37,200 nucleotides of DNA from Polaribacter sp. BAL334 (GCF_015767435.1 NZ_JADWOV010000253.1:1-37200), one strand, 5' to 3'; numbered from the stretch's first letter, positions 18,401-27,026 are shown. Notes: generated by a model not told the origin, from the sequence alone. Made by a program: numbers and translations.

Positions 18401-19964
18401 TGAAATCAAATCTATTGACTTTGCCAGATAAATCAGCCAACCCATTGAATTTCATCTTAAAATTCTCATCATCAATTGTTAAAACACCATCAAATTTGTT
18501 ATTTTGATATTGTCCATTTGCATTGATATTTTTATAATTGTAGTAATTATAAACGAGTTGAGAAACATTTCCATTGAATTTTGTATTGATATTATCCAAT
18601 CGAAATCCACTTCCTTTTACAGTTCCATTTAAAGAAACTTTTCCGAAAGTTGCATCGTTAAACAAAACGCCAATTCTAAAATTTTCCAACGAAACTTTTC
18701 CACTATACGTAGCAAAATCAATGTTATCAACATTTCCTATTTCCAAATCAGCAATTGCTTTTCCAATACTAGAACTCAAAATTACATCCGCAATTACTTG
18801 AGTGGGTGTTGCAAAAACAGTTCCTTGCAAATTAAATTGACCTAATTTATCAAAAGAAGAAGGCAAGGTTTTTCCCAATAAATTGGGCAAAATATTTTTC
18901 AGCTCTTTTTGAGTAGCAATCATATTTTTGAAATCTCCCTGAAAAACAAAACCATTTTCGCTATTAACAGCATTTACAAAACTCAAATCTCCTTCAATTC
19001 TAATTCCTCCTTTTGTGGTCAGTTCAAAATTTTCTAATCCAAAATTATTCAAAGTTCCCTCTAAATTTCCATGAAAATCAAGACTGTGTTCGCCTGATAA
19101 TTCTCCATAAAACTTTTTTAAATCCTGAATAGCCAAACTACTTTCAGAAAAATCAGCTTTGATGTTCACTTTGTCATTAAAATCGACCAAATCTTCACGC
19201 TTATAACTTAGTTTGATATCGCCAACAATTGATGAAAATTCAGTTTGTAAAGTGGTATTTTTAAAATCCATTCCTGATAATGAATACCTAAAATCAGTTG
19301 ACAAATTTGTGACTTTCAAATTGTAAGAATCATTGAAATACAAACCTCTAATATTTGAAGAAAAATCAGGCCCAACAATGGAAAAATCTTGCAAATTTCC
19401 ACCAGCATTCAAAATTTGATAACCAATAGAATCAATTTTATTGGCATCTATCAATTTGAAATTCAGCTTATTGATATAAATGTTAGATGATTTTAAAATA
19501 AATGGAGGCGTCAAAGAATCTCTCGGTTTTCCATCATCAAAAAGTTCAATAAAGATGCTTAAATTATCATTGGTTTCACCTTTGTAAGTCTTCAAATGAA
19601 AATCAACACCCTCCAAAGAAATGCTTTTTAAATTGACTTGATTGTCTAAAATTCGCTTAAAATTAAATAGAGAAGTTCTTAATTTTTGAACATAAATCAA
19701 GGTATCTTGATGATGATCTTTAATTTTTACTCCTTTTAAATTGACACTTCCAATAAATGAAAAATCGACTTTTTCAATTACGATATCCGTTCCAAAGTCT
19801 TCATTGATTTTCTCGGTAACATAATTGCCAATTTTTGTTTGAACATAAGGAATAGAAAAAATGATGCTAATGAATAGCAAAAAGAGCACAAAATACCCCA
19901 ACCATTTTCCTAATTTTCGAAACAATTTTTTGATGACGATTGATTTTTTAACTGTTAATGACAA
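15495..19964 (-). CDS. tamB: TamB-like translocation and assembly module / AsmA-type lipid-transfer protein
   Basis: A 1489-residue protein with a single N-terminal membrane anchor (about 18-42) and a very long beta-rich, repeat-like body. A C-terminal TamB (DUF490) domain covers about 1080-1455, including GSGDLQIRINTRGMFNMFGDFTIDSG and GGTVSWNGNPYEANLDVTAIYKA. Such proteins span the periplasm and help in outer-membrane biogenesis or lipid transport. The TTG at 19964 is the only evident start near the anchor; no ATG occurs in the first part of the frame, and an in-frame TTG 13 codons on is an alternative. It is divergent from tsaD, an arrangement I recall from other Flavobacteriia. The charged tail (KFKKEEKKVETGKKEE) is presumably periplasmic. 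Confidence 0.92.
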   Translation of the reverse strand: MSLTVKKSIVIKKLFRKLGKWLGYFVLFLLFISIIFSIPYVQTKIGNYVTEKINEDFGTDIVIEKVDFSFIGSVNLKGVKIKDHHQDTLIYVQKLRTSLFNFKRILDNQVNLKSISLEGVDFHLKTYKGETNDNLSIFIELFDDGKPRDSLTPPFILKSSNIYINKLNFKLIDANKIDSIGYQILNAGGNLQDFSIVGPDFSSNIRGLYFNDSYNLKVTNLSTDFRYSLSGMDFKNTTLQTEFSSIVGDIKLSYKREDLVDFNDKVNIKADFSESSLAIQDLKKFYGELSGEHSLDFHGNLEGTLNNFGLENFELTTKGGIRIEGDLSFVNAVNSENGFVFQGDFKNMIATQKELKNILPNLLGKTLPSSFDKLGQFNLQGTVFATPTQVIADVILSSSIGKAIADLEIGNVDNIDFATYSGKVSLENFRIGVLFNDATFGKVSLNGTVKGSGFRLDNINTKFNGNVSQLVYNYYNYKNINANGQYQNNKFDGVLTIDDENFKMKFNGLADLSGKVNRFDFTSEIGYLNLKNTNLFSRDSISKLKGIIEIDVEGNTFDDIVGNATFKNIFYTNEKQEFSFKEFKFTSSVKDSIKTIEVNSEDIAKGYLTGKFSFDEIVQVSQNALGSIYNNYEPYKVAPNQYLDFNFTIYNQIITVFFPEVSIDNNTKIKGKIQSNKNQLKLTISSPKIDAYGNELKDVLLRTDNQNPLYNSHLTASEVNTKYYNVSKLNLLNRTENDTLFFKSEFKGGPNNKEDFNLDFFYTINKEKKSVVGFEESTFVFKNTAWTIKPDETNIDKITFDLKKDEFNFSQFKIVSGEQKIEFTGNLKGSEEIYLLADFNKVNLDSFLPKIDSLAVNGNVTGHLDFIKKDNVYNPEAILVIKDFEVNKFKQGDLAINIKGDNSYQKYNVDLSISNERVRSIAAIGSLDFSDKKPLIYLEVFMEDYTLDAFSPLGQDVISSLRGNVSGNFTLIGFLGNPEMEGFLTLKNAGLKFPYLNVDYDFEGESTISLLEQSFILEDLKIFDTKHKTRGILSGNISHRNFEQWFLDLKIDTKNLLVLDTENTEEALFYGTAFMDGTATISGLTDQLSIEINAKTNPKTVFVVPLKDIETVDSFGLIHFKSDALKIEDRQREVAEDAIKGLSLDIDIQVTKDAEAQVVIDEVYGSKLTGRGSGDLQIRINTRGMFNMFGDFTIDSGVYDFKYGGIINKPFIIQKGGTVSWNGNPYEANLDVTAIYKAKANPGVLLENYNSTRKENIDLVTRISGGLFSSKQELDIKLTNVDPTIANELEFILNDNNINEKTTQFISLLAFGTFRNPDRVSFDINNSITGTASSAIAAAFSSLINSPDSKFQLGIDYQQGANNINNLIIDDQVDVSFSTQLSDRVIINGELGVPVGSQTQSSVIGEVKVEFLLNKEGNFRGVIFNRQNEIQYSTEEIGYTQGIGLTYQVNFNNFSELLTKIRRKIKFKKEEKKVETGKKEEVKNNISGD

Positions 19965-19975
19965 CTTGAAATAAT

Positions 19976-19983
19976 CAAAAATA
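19976..19983 (-). promoter_or_regulatory. Possible tamB -7 box
   Basis: On the minus strand this reads TATTTTTG (TAnnTTTG consensus), 11 bases before the TTG start at 19964, which implies a very short leader. The nearest TTTG upstream has spacing of 13 or 24 bases. Confidence 0.35.
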
Positions 19984-20042
19984 TTGCCAATTTCAACAAA
20001 GTTCGTACAAATGTAGCAAACAATAAAATTCTATAATTAAAA

Positions 20043-20076
20043 TTTGCGGGCTTCCTTAAAATTATACTTAATTTTG
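20043..20076 (+). promoter_or_regulatory. tsaD promoter (TTTG / TAATTTTG)
   Basis: A -33-like TTTG (20043-20046) is followed after 22 bases by TAATTTTG (20069-20076), a perfect TAnnTTTG. Transcription would start near 20083. That excludes the in-frame GTG at 20076 as a start and supports the ATG at 20097. Confidence 0.6.
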
Positions 20077-20096
20077 TGTCAAATTTTTATAAAAAT

Positions 20097-21119
20097 ATGG
20101 AACAACCCATTTATATATTGGGAATTGAATCTTCTTGCGATGACACAAGTGCTGCAGTGATTTGTGATGGAAAAGTATTGAGCAATGTCATTGCCAATCA
20201 AGAAGTTCACGCACAATATGGAGGTGTTGTTCCTGAATTGGCTTCAAGAGCTCATCAACAAAATATTGTTCCTGTTGTGCAACAAGCTTTGAATCAAGCA
20301 AATATCTCAAAAAATCAACTTTCTGCAGTTGCATTTACCAATGGCCCAGGATTGATGGGGTCTTTATTGGTGGGAACTTCGTTTGCCAAATCATTGGCTT
20401 TGGGATTAACTATTCCTTTGATTGATGTCAATCATATGCAAGCACATATTTTGGCTCATTTTATCGAAAATGATTCACCAAAACCACCTTTTCCATTTAT
20501 TTGTTTGACAATAAGTGGAGGACATACCCAAATTGTAAAAATTACGGATGAGTTTTCCATGGAAATTTTAGGAGAAACCATTGATGATGCTGTTGGAGAA
20601 GCGTTTGACAAATCAGCAAAAATTTTAGGATTGCCTTATCCTGGTGGCCCTTTGATTGACAAATATGCACAGTTGGGAAATCCGAAAGCGTTTCCTTTTT
20701 CAAAACCTCAAGTGGCCAATTTGAATTTTAGTTTTAGCGGATTAAAAACAGCAATTTTGTATTTTCTTCAAAAAGAACAACAAAAAAATCCTCTTTTTAT
20801 AAAAGAAAATTTGAATGATATTTGTGCCTCAATTCAGTATACAATTGTTGAAATTTTGATGGATAAACTTAAAAAAGCAGTGAAAGAAACTGGCATCAAT
20901 CACATTGCCATTGCTGGTGGAGTTTCTGCCAATTCAGAAATCAGAAAACGTTTGCAAAATGCTGAAAAACAGTTGGGTTGGAAAACCTATATTCCAAAGT
21001 TTGAATATACCACTGATAATGCTGCAATGATTGCTATTACTGGATATTTGAAGTATTTGAGAAAAGATTATGCCGACATTTCCACTGCTGTAAAAGCGCG
21101 ATTAAAAGTAACAGAGTAA
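20097..21119 (+). CDS. tsaD: tRNA N6-adenosine threonylcarbamoyltransferase TsaD
   Basis: A 340-residue protein beginning MEQPIYILGIESSCDDTSAA. It has the metal ligands His113 and His117 in HMQAHILAH, the nucleotide-site LTISGGHT (about 134-141), GGVSANSEIR (about 271-280) and YTTDNAAMIA near the C-terminus. It transfers the threonylcarbamoyl group to A37 of ANN-decoding tRNAs and works with TsaB and TsaE, which are not in the window. Upstream GTG at 20076 rejected because it overlaps the -7 box. The following gene starts three bases after the stop. Confidence 0.97.
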   Translation: MEQPIYILGIESSCDDTSAAVICDGKVLSNVIANQEVHAQYGGVVPELASRAHQQNIVPVVQQALNQANISKNQLSAVAFTNGPGLMGSLLVGTSFAKSLALGLTIPLIDVNHMQAHILAHFIENDSPKPPFPFICLTISGGHTQIVKITDEFSMEILGETIDDAVGEAFDKSAKILGLPYPGGPLIDKYAQLGNPKAFPFSKPQVANLNFSFSGLKTAILYFLQKEQQKNPLFIKENLNDICASIQYTIVEILMDKLKKAVKETGINHIAIAGGVSANSEIRKRLQNAEKQLGWKTYIPKFEYTTDNAAMIAITGYLKYLRKDYADISTAVKARLKVTE

Positions 21120-21122
21120 CCT

Positions 21123-22979
21123 ATGAAAAACTTTAAAAAAAGTCTTATTTTTTTGCTTTCCTATACCTTTTTTTGGGTTGGATATTTTGTTTTTGCGCGT
21201 CTTTTTTTCCTAATCTATTATATTGAAAAAACAACCGAAATTGGATGGTTAGAAAGTCTTAAAACCTTCTTCTTTGGTTTTCAGCTTGATCTTTCTTTTG
21301 CTTCTTATTTGAGTGCTATTCCTTTTTTACTCTTTGCTTTTTCAAAAATAATTGCCACTAAGAAAATCATTTTTGTGATTAATTATTTTACCTATTTCTG
21401 TCTTATTTTAATAAGTCTATTACTTTTTATAGATGCAGGATTGTATCAAGCTTGGGGAATTCGTTTAGATACTTCACTTTTACCATATTTAAATACACCA
21501 GAGTTGATGATTTCCTCTGCATCAAAGACGCAATTAATTTCAGGAATCATAGGTTGGATTGTGGTTTCAATCTCTTTTAGTCTTCTTTATAAGTGGATTG
21601 TTTTACCAAAATTAAAAACTGGAATTTATAAAAGTTGGAAAGAATTTCCTGCATTTTTATTGATTTTTGGAGCTTTGGTGATTCCTATTCGTGGCGGATT
21701 TCAATTAATTCCTGTAAATCAAAGCAATGTGTATTTTTCTGAAAACATGTTTGCGAATCATGCATCCTTAAATTTTACTTGGAATTTTTTCAACACTATT
21801 GCGCACAAAACAGATGGAAAAAATCCCTATGTTGCTTTTCCAACAGTCATCGCAAATACCATTATTGAAAACTCAAGAAACCCATTACTGACTTCTCCAA
21901 AAAATGATATTTTAACTACTTCTAAACCCAATATTATTTTGATTCTTTGGGAGAGTTTATCAGCAAAAGTAGTAGGTTCCTTGGGTGGTGAAATTGATGT
22001 AACACCCAATTTGGATTTTCTTTCAGAAGAAGGAATGTTGTTCACCAATTTTTATGCTAATGGAGATAGAACAGACAAAGGAATTCCTGCGATTTTAAGT
22101 GGCTATTATCCACAACCTGTGGAAAGAATCATGCGTATGCCAAACAAAACAAGAAGTTTGACAATGTTGCCCAAAAAAATGTATGAATTAGGTTATGAAA
22201 CTTCTTATTATTATGGAGGTGACTTGAATTTTGGCAATATGAATACCTATTTAAGAAATGCCGGAATTTCAAAAATTGTAGATGGAAATGATTTTGATGA
22301 AGAAGACTGGAATTCAAAATGGGGTGCTCATGATGATGTTTTTATGCAACGTTTTGAAGACGATTTAACTACAGAACAAAAAGAACCTTTTTTTAAAATT
22401 GCGTTGACATTGTCTAGTCATGAACCCTATGAAATTAAAGGAGCCTATAAATTTGGAAAAGATACTGAGGACAATCTTTACAGAAGTGCGCATCATTACA
22501 CAGATAGTATTATTGGGAAATTTGTTGATTTTGCAAAAACGCAAACTTGGTATGAAAACACACTAATTGTGATTATGGCCGATCATGGACACAGTTCTCC
22601 TGAACACGAAGGTCCTTATTTTTCTCCAAAAAAATTCCATATTCCTATGCTTTGGTTAGGAGGAGCTGTTAAAAAACCAGGTACAAAAATAGCTATTGTT
22701 TCAAGTCAGGTTGATTTTTCTTACACTTTACTGCAATTATTAAACGGAGATGTAACTGGCTTTGAATTTGGAAAAAATTTCTTTCATAAATCTGATAAGC
22801 AATATGCACATTACACCTTCAATAAAGGATATGGAACTATTTCCGAAAATGGTCTTTTTTTATATGATTATGTGAGCAAAATACCCATTTTGTCTGAGGG
22901 AAAAAATGCTTCAAAATTAGATTCCCTTGGAAAAGCGATTACCCAAATGTCATATCAAGATTTTTTAGAAAGAAAATAA
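21123..22979 (+). CDS. LTA synthase-like sulfatase-fold membrane enzyme
   Basis: A 618-residue protein with five N-terminal membrane helices (to about residue 200) and an extracytoplasmic sulfatase-fold domain. Catalytic features are Glu277 in LWESLS, the nucleophile Thr317 in GDRTDKG, and the metal-binding ADHGH (about 486-490) in IVIMADHGHSSPEHEGP. These match the LtaS/phosphoglycerol or phosphoethanolamine transferase group. A Gram-negative bacterium makes no lipoteichoic acid, so the probable role is to modify an envelope glycan or lipid with a phospho-alcohol group. It is three bases from tsaD and is followed closely by the FkbM gene. Confidence 0.9.
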   Translation: MKNFKKSLIFLLSYTFFWVGYFVFARLFFLIYYIEKTTEIGWLESLKTFFFGFQLDLSFASYLSAIPFLLFAFSKIIATKKIIFVINYFTYFCLILISLLLFIDAGLYQAWGIRLDTSLLPYLNTPELMISSASKTQLISGIIGWIVVSISFSLLYKWIVLPKLKTGIYKSWKEFPAFLLIFGALVIPIRGGFQLIPVNQSNVYFSENMFANHASLNFTWNFFNTIAHKTDGKNPYVAFPTVIANTIIENSRNPLLTSPKNDILTTSKPNIILILWESLSAKVVGSLGGEIDVTPNLDFLSEEGMLFTNFYANGDRTDKGIPAILSGYYPQPVERIMRMPNKTRSLTMLPKKMYELGYETSYYYGGDLNFGNMNTYLRNAGISKIVDGNDFDEEDWNSKWGAHDDVFMQRFEDDLTTEQKEPFFKIALTLSSHEPYEIKGAYKFGKDTEDNLYRSAHHYTDSIIGKFVDFAKTQTWYENTLIVIMADHGHSSPEHEGPYFSPKKFHIPMLWLGGAVKKPGTKIAIVSSQVDFSYTLLQLLNGDVTGFEFGKNFFHKSDKQYAHYTFNKGYGTISENGLFLYDYVSKIPILSEGKNASKLDSLGKAITQMSYQDFLERK

Positions 22980-23010
22980 TTTAGTTACTTTGAAACTGAA
23001 AAAAATTGAT

Positions 23011-23832
23011 ATGAAAGCAACTCTTAAATTAGCTATACAAGAAAAAGTTTTATTACAAATTTTTAAAAAAAACCATTCAATAACCTTTTTTGATATTGGG
23101 TCTTGTGAAGGTTTAAGTAGCATTCGATATTTAGAAATATTAACAAATGCAACAAGTTATGCTTTTGAACCTGTTCCTTCAAATTTTGAAAAAATACTTA
23201 AAAACAAAGATAAATTCCAAGCTACTAATTTGCATGCTTACTGTTTAGGATTATCTTCACAAAAAGGGACTGCTACTTTTTATCTTTCCTCAGGAAAACC
23301 ACCTAACAAAGAGGTTCCTACGGATCAATCATCAGATTTTGGTAATAAAAGTTCATCTTTATACAAACCAGGAAAAACAAAGGAAATTCATCCTTGGCTT
23401 GAATTTAATGAAACCATCAGTATTGAAACAGAAACTTTAGAAAATTTTTGTAAAGACCATGAAATCAAGACAATAGATTTTATTCACATGGATGTTCAAG
23501 GTGCTGAATTAATCGTTTTAGAAGGAGCAGAAAATATAATTTCTAACATTAATTCGATTTGGCTTGAGGTTGAAAAAGTTCCATTGTATGAAAATCAGGC
23601 ATTAAAACCACAAATTGAAACTTTTTTGCTCTCAAATAACTTTATTTGTGTGATTAATAAAGTGAATAATATTGCTGGAGATCAATTTTGGATTAAAAAG
23701 TCTTTTTTTGATTCTTTAGATAATAACACCAAACTTCAATTACAATTCATTTGTTATAAGAGTAATTTAAAATCTGCATTTTCAAGCTTTTTTGGACATA
23801 TAAAACAAAAAATCAAAAAACTTAAAGCATAA
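23011..23832 (+). CDS. FkbM-family methyltransferase
   Basis: A 273-residue protein from the ATG at 23011; a TTG at 22990 extends the frame by seven residues. The SAM-binding region is ITFFDIGSCEGLSSI (motif I) with the acidic residue in YAFEPVPSNFEKI, followed by the FkbM hallmark IDFIHMDVQGAELIVLEGAENII. Such enzymes O-methylate sugars or natural products, and envelope polysaccharides are a common target. It follows the LtaS-like gene by 31 bases and ends at a terminator, so it may act on the same surface structure, which is inference from position. Confidence 0.9.
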   Translation: MKATLKLAIQEKVLLQIFKKNHSITFFDIGSCEGLSSIRYLEILTNATSYAFEPVPSNFEKILKNKDKFQATNLHAYCLGLSSQKGTATFYLSSGKPPNKEVPTDQSSDFGNKSSSLYKPGKTKEIHPWLEFNETISIETETLENFCKDHEIKTIDFIHMDVQGAELIVLEGAENIISNINSIWLEVEKVPLYENQALKPQIETFLLSNNFICVINKVNNIAGDQFWIKKSFFDSLDNNTKLQLQFICYKSNLKSAFSSFFGHIKQKIKKLKA

Positions 23833-23859
23833 AAAATCCCAATTTTCATTGGGATTTTT
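23832..23859 (+). terminator. Terminator after the FkbM gene
   Basis: AAAAATCCCAAT and ATTGGGATTTTT form a perfect stem around a four-base loop. It is placed directly after the stop codon and before the convergent peroxiredoxin-like gene. Confidence 0.9.
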
Positions 23860-23880
23860 AGTCATAATTTTCTTCAAAAA

Positions 23881-24489
23881 CTACAAAACCTTAATAGTAC
23901 AACCAATCGCTTTTGTTTCGGTTTTTTCTATTTTTTTTCCAGCTAACAACGCATCAACTGCATTTTCAACATATTTTTCAGTAACTGCATCAGGATTTTT
24001 TGAGCTGTTATCAATAGCACCAATATATTCCACTTTCATTGATTTTTTTGAGACGATAAAAACGTGTGGAGTTTTAGAAGCTCCAAACTTTGGATATACT
24101 TTTTGACCTTCATCAAACAAATACGGAAATGTAAATCCTTTTTCTTTGGCTCGTACTTTCATATCTTCAAAACCATCGCCTTTTGATGCTTTTGGGTCAT
24201 TTGGATTGATCGCAATTACAGGAAATCCTTTTGATTTGTATTTGGCATCCAACGCATTGATTCTGTCTTCATTTGCCACAGAATAAGGACACATATTGCA
24301 CGTAAAAATGATGATAAATCCTTTTGCTTTTTTATAATCTGCTAATGAAACCATTTTGTCATCGATATTTTTAAGGGAAAAATCTTCTATGGTATCTCCA
24401 ATTTTGTACCCATTTTCTGTACGTGTAGAAAATGCAGTGGTCATCAAAATTAGCATCGCTAAAATCAGGGTATTTTTAATTGTTTTCAT
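23881..24489 (-). CDS. Secreted thioredoxin-fold (AhpC/TSA, peroxiredoxin-like) protein
   Basis: A 202-residue protein with a signal peptide (about 1-21) and a thioredoxin-like fold with a CNMCP motif at residues 64-68 (Cys64, Cys67), then a cis-Pro region TPHVFIV (about 139). Members of this 'thioredoxin family protein' group handle thiols in the periplasm, possibly as reductases or peroxidases. The final IGCTIKVL has an additional cysteine. It starts seven bases after the TlpA-like gene on the same strand, so they form an operon. Confidence 0.88.
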   Translation of the reverse strand: MKTIKNTLILAMLILMTTAFSTRTENGYKIGDTIEDFSLKNIDDKMVSLADYKKAKGFIIIFTCNMCPYSVANEDRINALDAKYKSKGFPVIAINPNDPKASKGDGFEDMKVRAKEKGFTFPYLFDEGQKVYPKFGASKTPHVFIVSKKSMKVEYIGAIDNSSKNPDAVTEKYVENAVDALLAGKKIEKTETKAIGCTIKVL

Positions 24490-24495
24490 AAATAA

Positions 24496-25017
24496 TTAGT
24501 TTAAAAATTGTTTTAATTCGTTTTCAAGTGTTTCATAATCAAAAGTTTGTTCATAAAACTTTCTTTTATTTTTATGGTAAATCAATGTTGCTGGCAAGGC
24601 TCCACTCCAAGTTGCATCAATGGCTTTTATCCAAATATCTTCGTTAAAATCGTCTAACAAAACCACTTCTGATTGAATATTATTTTTATTGATAAATGGA
24701 ATTAATTTTGTTGAAACTTGTTTTGGAAAATCCAAACTGACCAACAAAACTTCCACATTTTTACTTTTATATTCGGCTCCTATTTTTTCAAAATAAGGCA
24801 ACTCTTTTACACAAGGAGCACACCAAGTAGCCCAAAAATTCACCACGTATATTTTGTCATCCTGCTTTTCTAACAAAGGTTTTAATTGCTGATAATTCAA
24901 ACTTTTAACGGTAGCAATTTTTGCGATTTCCTTGGTTAAAGTCTCTTTCGGAATCTCTTTTTTGCATGAAAAAAGAAATGCGGCTATGAGTGTAAATGAA
25001 ATGAATTTTTGTATCAT
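24496..25017 (-). CDS. TlpA-like thioredoxin lipoprotein
   Basis: A 173-residue protein with a lipoprotein signal ending LFSC (Cys18) and a TlpA/ResA-type fold with VNFWATWCAPCVKELPYF (Cys66, Cys69). A cis-Pro lies in GALPATLIY (about 139). It is a membrane-tethered periplasmic thiol-disulfide reductase, as used in cytochrome maturation or general periplasmic reduction. It is immediately upstream of the second thioredoxin-fold gene. Confidence 0.92.
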   Translation of the reverse strand: MIQKFISFTLIAAFLFSCKKEIPKETLTKEIAKIATVKSLNYQQLKPLLEKQDDKIYVVNFWATWCAPCVKELPYFEKIGAEYKSKNVEVLLVSLDFPKQVSTKLIPFINKNNIQSEVVLLDDFNEDIWIKAIDATWSGALPATLIYHKNKRKFYEQTFDYETLENELKQFLN

Positions 25018-25073
25018 GAAATAAATGTAGTTTTTTTAAAAATAGCGAAAAAATAATTAACTGATTCTTAACA

Positions 25074-25105
25074 AAAAACCTCATAAGCAGTAACTTATGA
25101 GGTTT
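25074..25105 (-). terminator. Terminator after the S1/P1 nuclease gene
   Basis: AACCTCATAAG and CTTATGAGGTT form an 11-base stem around a five-base loop. On the minus strand it is followed by a T run. It separates the nuclease gene from the TlpA-like gene. Confidence 0.88.
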
Positions 25106-25127
25106 GTAAATTCTTTCAACTCGTGAT

Positions 25128-25910
25128 TTATCCAAAAATATCATTCAACACTTTTGCCAAACGGACACCGCCTTTTTGCAATTGTGTTCTCACTGTTTCT
25201 AAATACAAATAAGAATATCTGTAGCTCAATTTATCCCCTGATTTCACAGATCCATAAACGTCATTCGTAATTTTATGAACTTCATTTACCCAATCAACCA
25301 CAGACCCTTTTTGCAAAGATTCTATTTGCCCTTTTGATAATTGATCCGCATTTTCTGCCAATTCCAAGTAACTCATGTTAAAATCTTCAATGATTTTTGT
25401 ATCCCAAACTGAATGTAAGTTAGTGCCTTGTCCAAACCATTGTACTTGAACATCATTGCCTCCTTTGTCCTCTTTTCTACCAATATGCATTGGTTGATGC
25501 AAATCACCAATCAAATGAATTAGCATTTTTAGATGAAAAACTTTGTCTTCTTCTGAACTTTGTTCGTTTTTCAACACTTTTATACAGGTATCAATTCCTA
25601 CAACCAAATCACCTTCAGGATTTTTTTCTGATGCTTCATAGGATTCTTCCAAACCCATATTTACATAATGCCACACTGAATAACTATTGTATTTTCTGTC
25701 GGATTTTATTTCATCAGCATAGGTTGACACAAAAGCCAAACTTTTACCTTTCAGTAGTTTATCAATATTTTTTTTTGCTTTTTTTGTCAAATGATTCTCT
25801 GCAATTTTTCCAGTAACTCTATGTCCGTTTTGACCCCAAAAAAAAGCTTCTTCATGAGTTGATTTTGTCAATAAGAAAAAGGGAATGAGTAAAATAAGTT
25901 TTAAATTCAT
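25128..25910 (-). CDS. S1/P1-type nuclease (secreted)
   Basis: A 260-residue zinc nuclease. After an N-terminal signal the mature chain begins near Trp25 (FFWGQNGHR), the N-terminal zinc ligand in this family. His30, the HYVN segment, HLIGDLHQPMHIG (about 121-133), GGNDVQV and LHSVWDTKII give the other expected zinc ligands. It cleaves single-stranded DNA and RNA and 3'-phosphates in the periplasm or outside, probably for nucleotide scavenging. The ATG at 25910 gives a standard signal sequence. It is a single-gene unit with its own terminator. Confidence 0.94.
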   Translation of the reverse strand: MNLKLILLIPFFLLTKSTHEEAFFWGQNGHRVTGKIAENHLTKKAKKNIDKLLKGKSLAFVSTYADEIKSDRKYNSYSVWHYVNMGLEESYEASEKNPEGDLVVGIDTCIKVLKNEQSSEEDKVFHLKMLIHLIGDLHQPMHIGRKEDKGGNDVQVQWFGQGTNLHSVWDTKIIEDFNMSYLELAENADQLSKGQIESLQKGSVVDWVNEVHKITNDVYGSVKSGDKLSYRYSYLYLETVRTQLQKGGVRLAKVLNDIFG

Positions 25911-25963
25911 GGATATTTGATTTCTTAAATTTTGGCTAAATTACAGAAATAATTGAAGAAATA

Positions 25964-26015
25964 TTTGAAAATATAAAAAATTATGCTTTATATTTGTGAT
26001 ATCATTTTAATATCA
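25964..26015 (+). promoter_or_regulatory. Promoter and inverted repeat before the SPFH gene
   Basis: TTTG (25964-25967), 21 bases, then TATATTTG (25989-25996, TAnnTTTG). Directly after it, at the expected transcription start, is TGATATCATTTTAATATCA (25997-26015), whose six-base arms TGATAT and ATATCA are perfectly inverted. The position suits an operator, but no repressor is identified. Confidence 0.55.
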
Positions 26016-26048
26016 TAATAAATTATACAAATCAATAAACTAAAACTC

Positions 26049-26909
26049 ATGAAAGCAGAAAAAATTATCAAACCAGCAAATGGTTACCTCATGTTATTTG
26101 TAACGTTACTCATCTTTACAGGAAGTATTGTTCTTGCCATTCAACAAAGCAATCCACTGTATTTAATTATTACAGCCATTAGTTTTATTGGCTTTTTTGG
26201 ATTTATTTTGGTAAATCCCAATACCTCACAAGTCATTTTATTATTCGGAAAATACGTGGGAACCATAAAAGATAATGGTTTGTATTGGGCAAATCCATTT
26301 TTTACCAAAAAGAAAATTTCTTTACGAGCAAGCAACTTTGATAGTGAACGTTTGAAAGTAAATGACAAATTGGGGAATCCAATTATGATTTCAACCATTT
26401 TGGTTTGGAGAGTTACTGATACCTACAAAGCTGCTTTTGATGTGGACAATTATGAGAATTTTGTACGAGTTCAAACAGATGCTGCTGTGCGAAAATTAGC
26501 AAGTATGTATCCTTATGACAATTTTGCAGATGAAGGTCATGATGAAGATATTACGTTGCGTTCGAGCGTAAATGAAGTTTCTGAAGCACTAGAAAAAGAG
26601 ATTGAAGAACGTTTGGCAATTGCAGGAATTGAAGTTTTGGAAGCGAGGATTGGATATTTAGCCTATGCACAAGAAATTGCAAGTGCCATGTTGAAAAGAC
26701 AACAAGCTACTGCAATTGTTGCAGCACGTCACAAAATTGTAGAAGGTGCTGTGAGTATGGTTGAAATGGCATTGACAGAATTGAGCAAAAAAAATATTGT
26801 GGATTTGGACGATGAACGAAAAGCAGCCATGGTTAGCAATTTAATGGTGATTTTATGTGGTGATAAAGAAGCTACACCTGTTGTAAATGCTGGGACTTTG
26901 AATCACTAG
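26049..26909 (+). CDS. SPFH/band-7 domain membrane protein
   Basis: A 286-residue protein with two N-terminal membrane segments (about 14-32 and 36-54) followed by an SPFH/band-7 domain (about 60-250). The domain has NTSQVILLFGKYVGTIKDNGLYWANPF and AYAQEIASAMLKRQQATAIVAARHKIV, the coiled-coil end of the domain. SPFH proteins scaffold membrane microdomains and often associate with proteases. Its own promoter is at 25964-25996. The next genes lie on the same strand after a short repeat tract. Confidence 0.93.
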   Translation: MKAEKIIKPANGYLMLFVTLLIFTGSIVLAIQQSNPLYLIITAISFIGFFGFILVNPNTSQVILLFGKYVGTIKDNGLYWANPFFTKKKISLRASNFDSERLKVNDKLGNPIMISTILVWRVTDTYKAAFDVDNYENFVRVQTDAAVRKLASMYPYDNFADEGHDEDITLRSSVNEVSEALEKEIEERLAIAGIEVLEARIGYLAYAQEIASAMLKRQQATAIVAARHKIVEGAVSMVEMALTELSKKNIVDLDDERKAAMVSNLMVILCGDKEATPVVNAGTLNH

Positions 26910-26966
26910 AAGTTAGATTTTAGAAGTTAAAAGTTAGAAGTTAGAGATTAGAGGTTAGATGTAGAA
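26907..26966. repeat. Degenerate TAGAAGTTAGA repeat tract
   Basis: Directly after the SPFH stop, about 60 bases consist of imperfect copies of TTAGAAGTTAGA-like units (for example TAGAAGTTAGATTTTAGAAG). It is low-complexity intergenic DNA with no role seen in the sequence. Confidence 0.6.
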
Positions 26967-27026
26967 AATATAATTATAAAACTACTGAAACAATAGAAAC
27001 ATTTAAACAATAAAAAACAAAAATTC

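Noticed and set aside
20076..20096. GTG start for tsaD
   Set aside because: The GTG lies within the -7 promoter box, and the ATG at 20097 matches the usual TsaD N-terminus.
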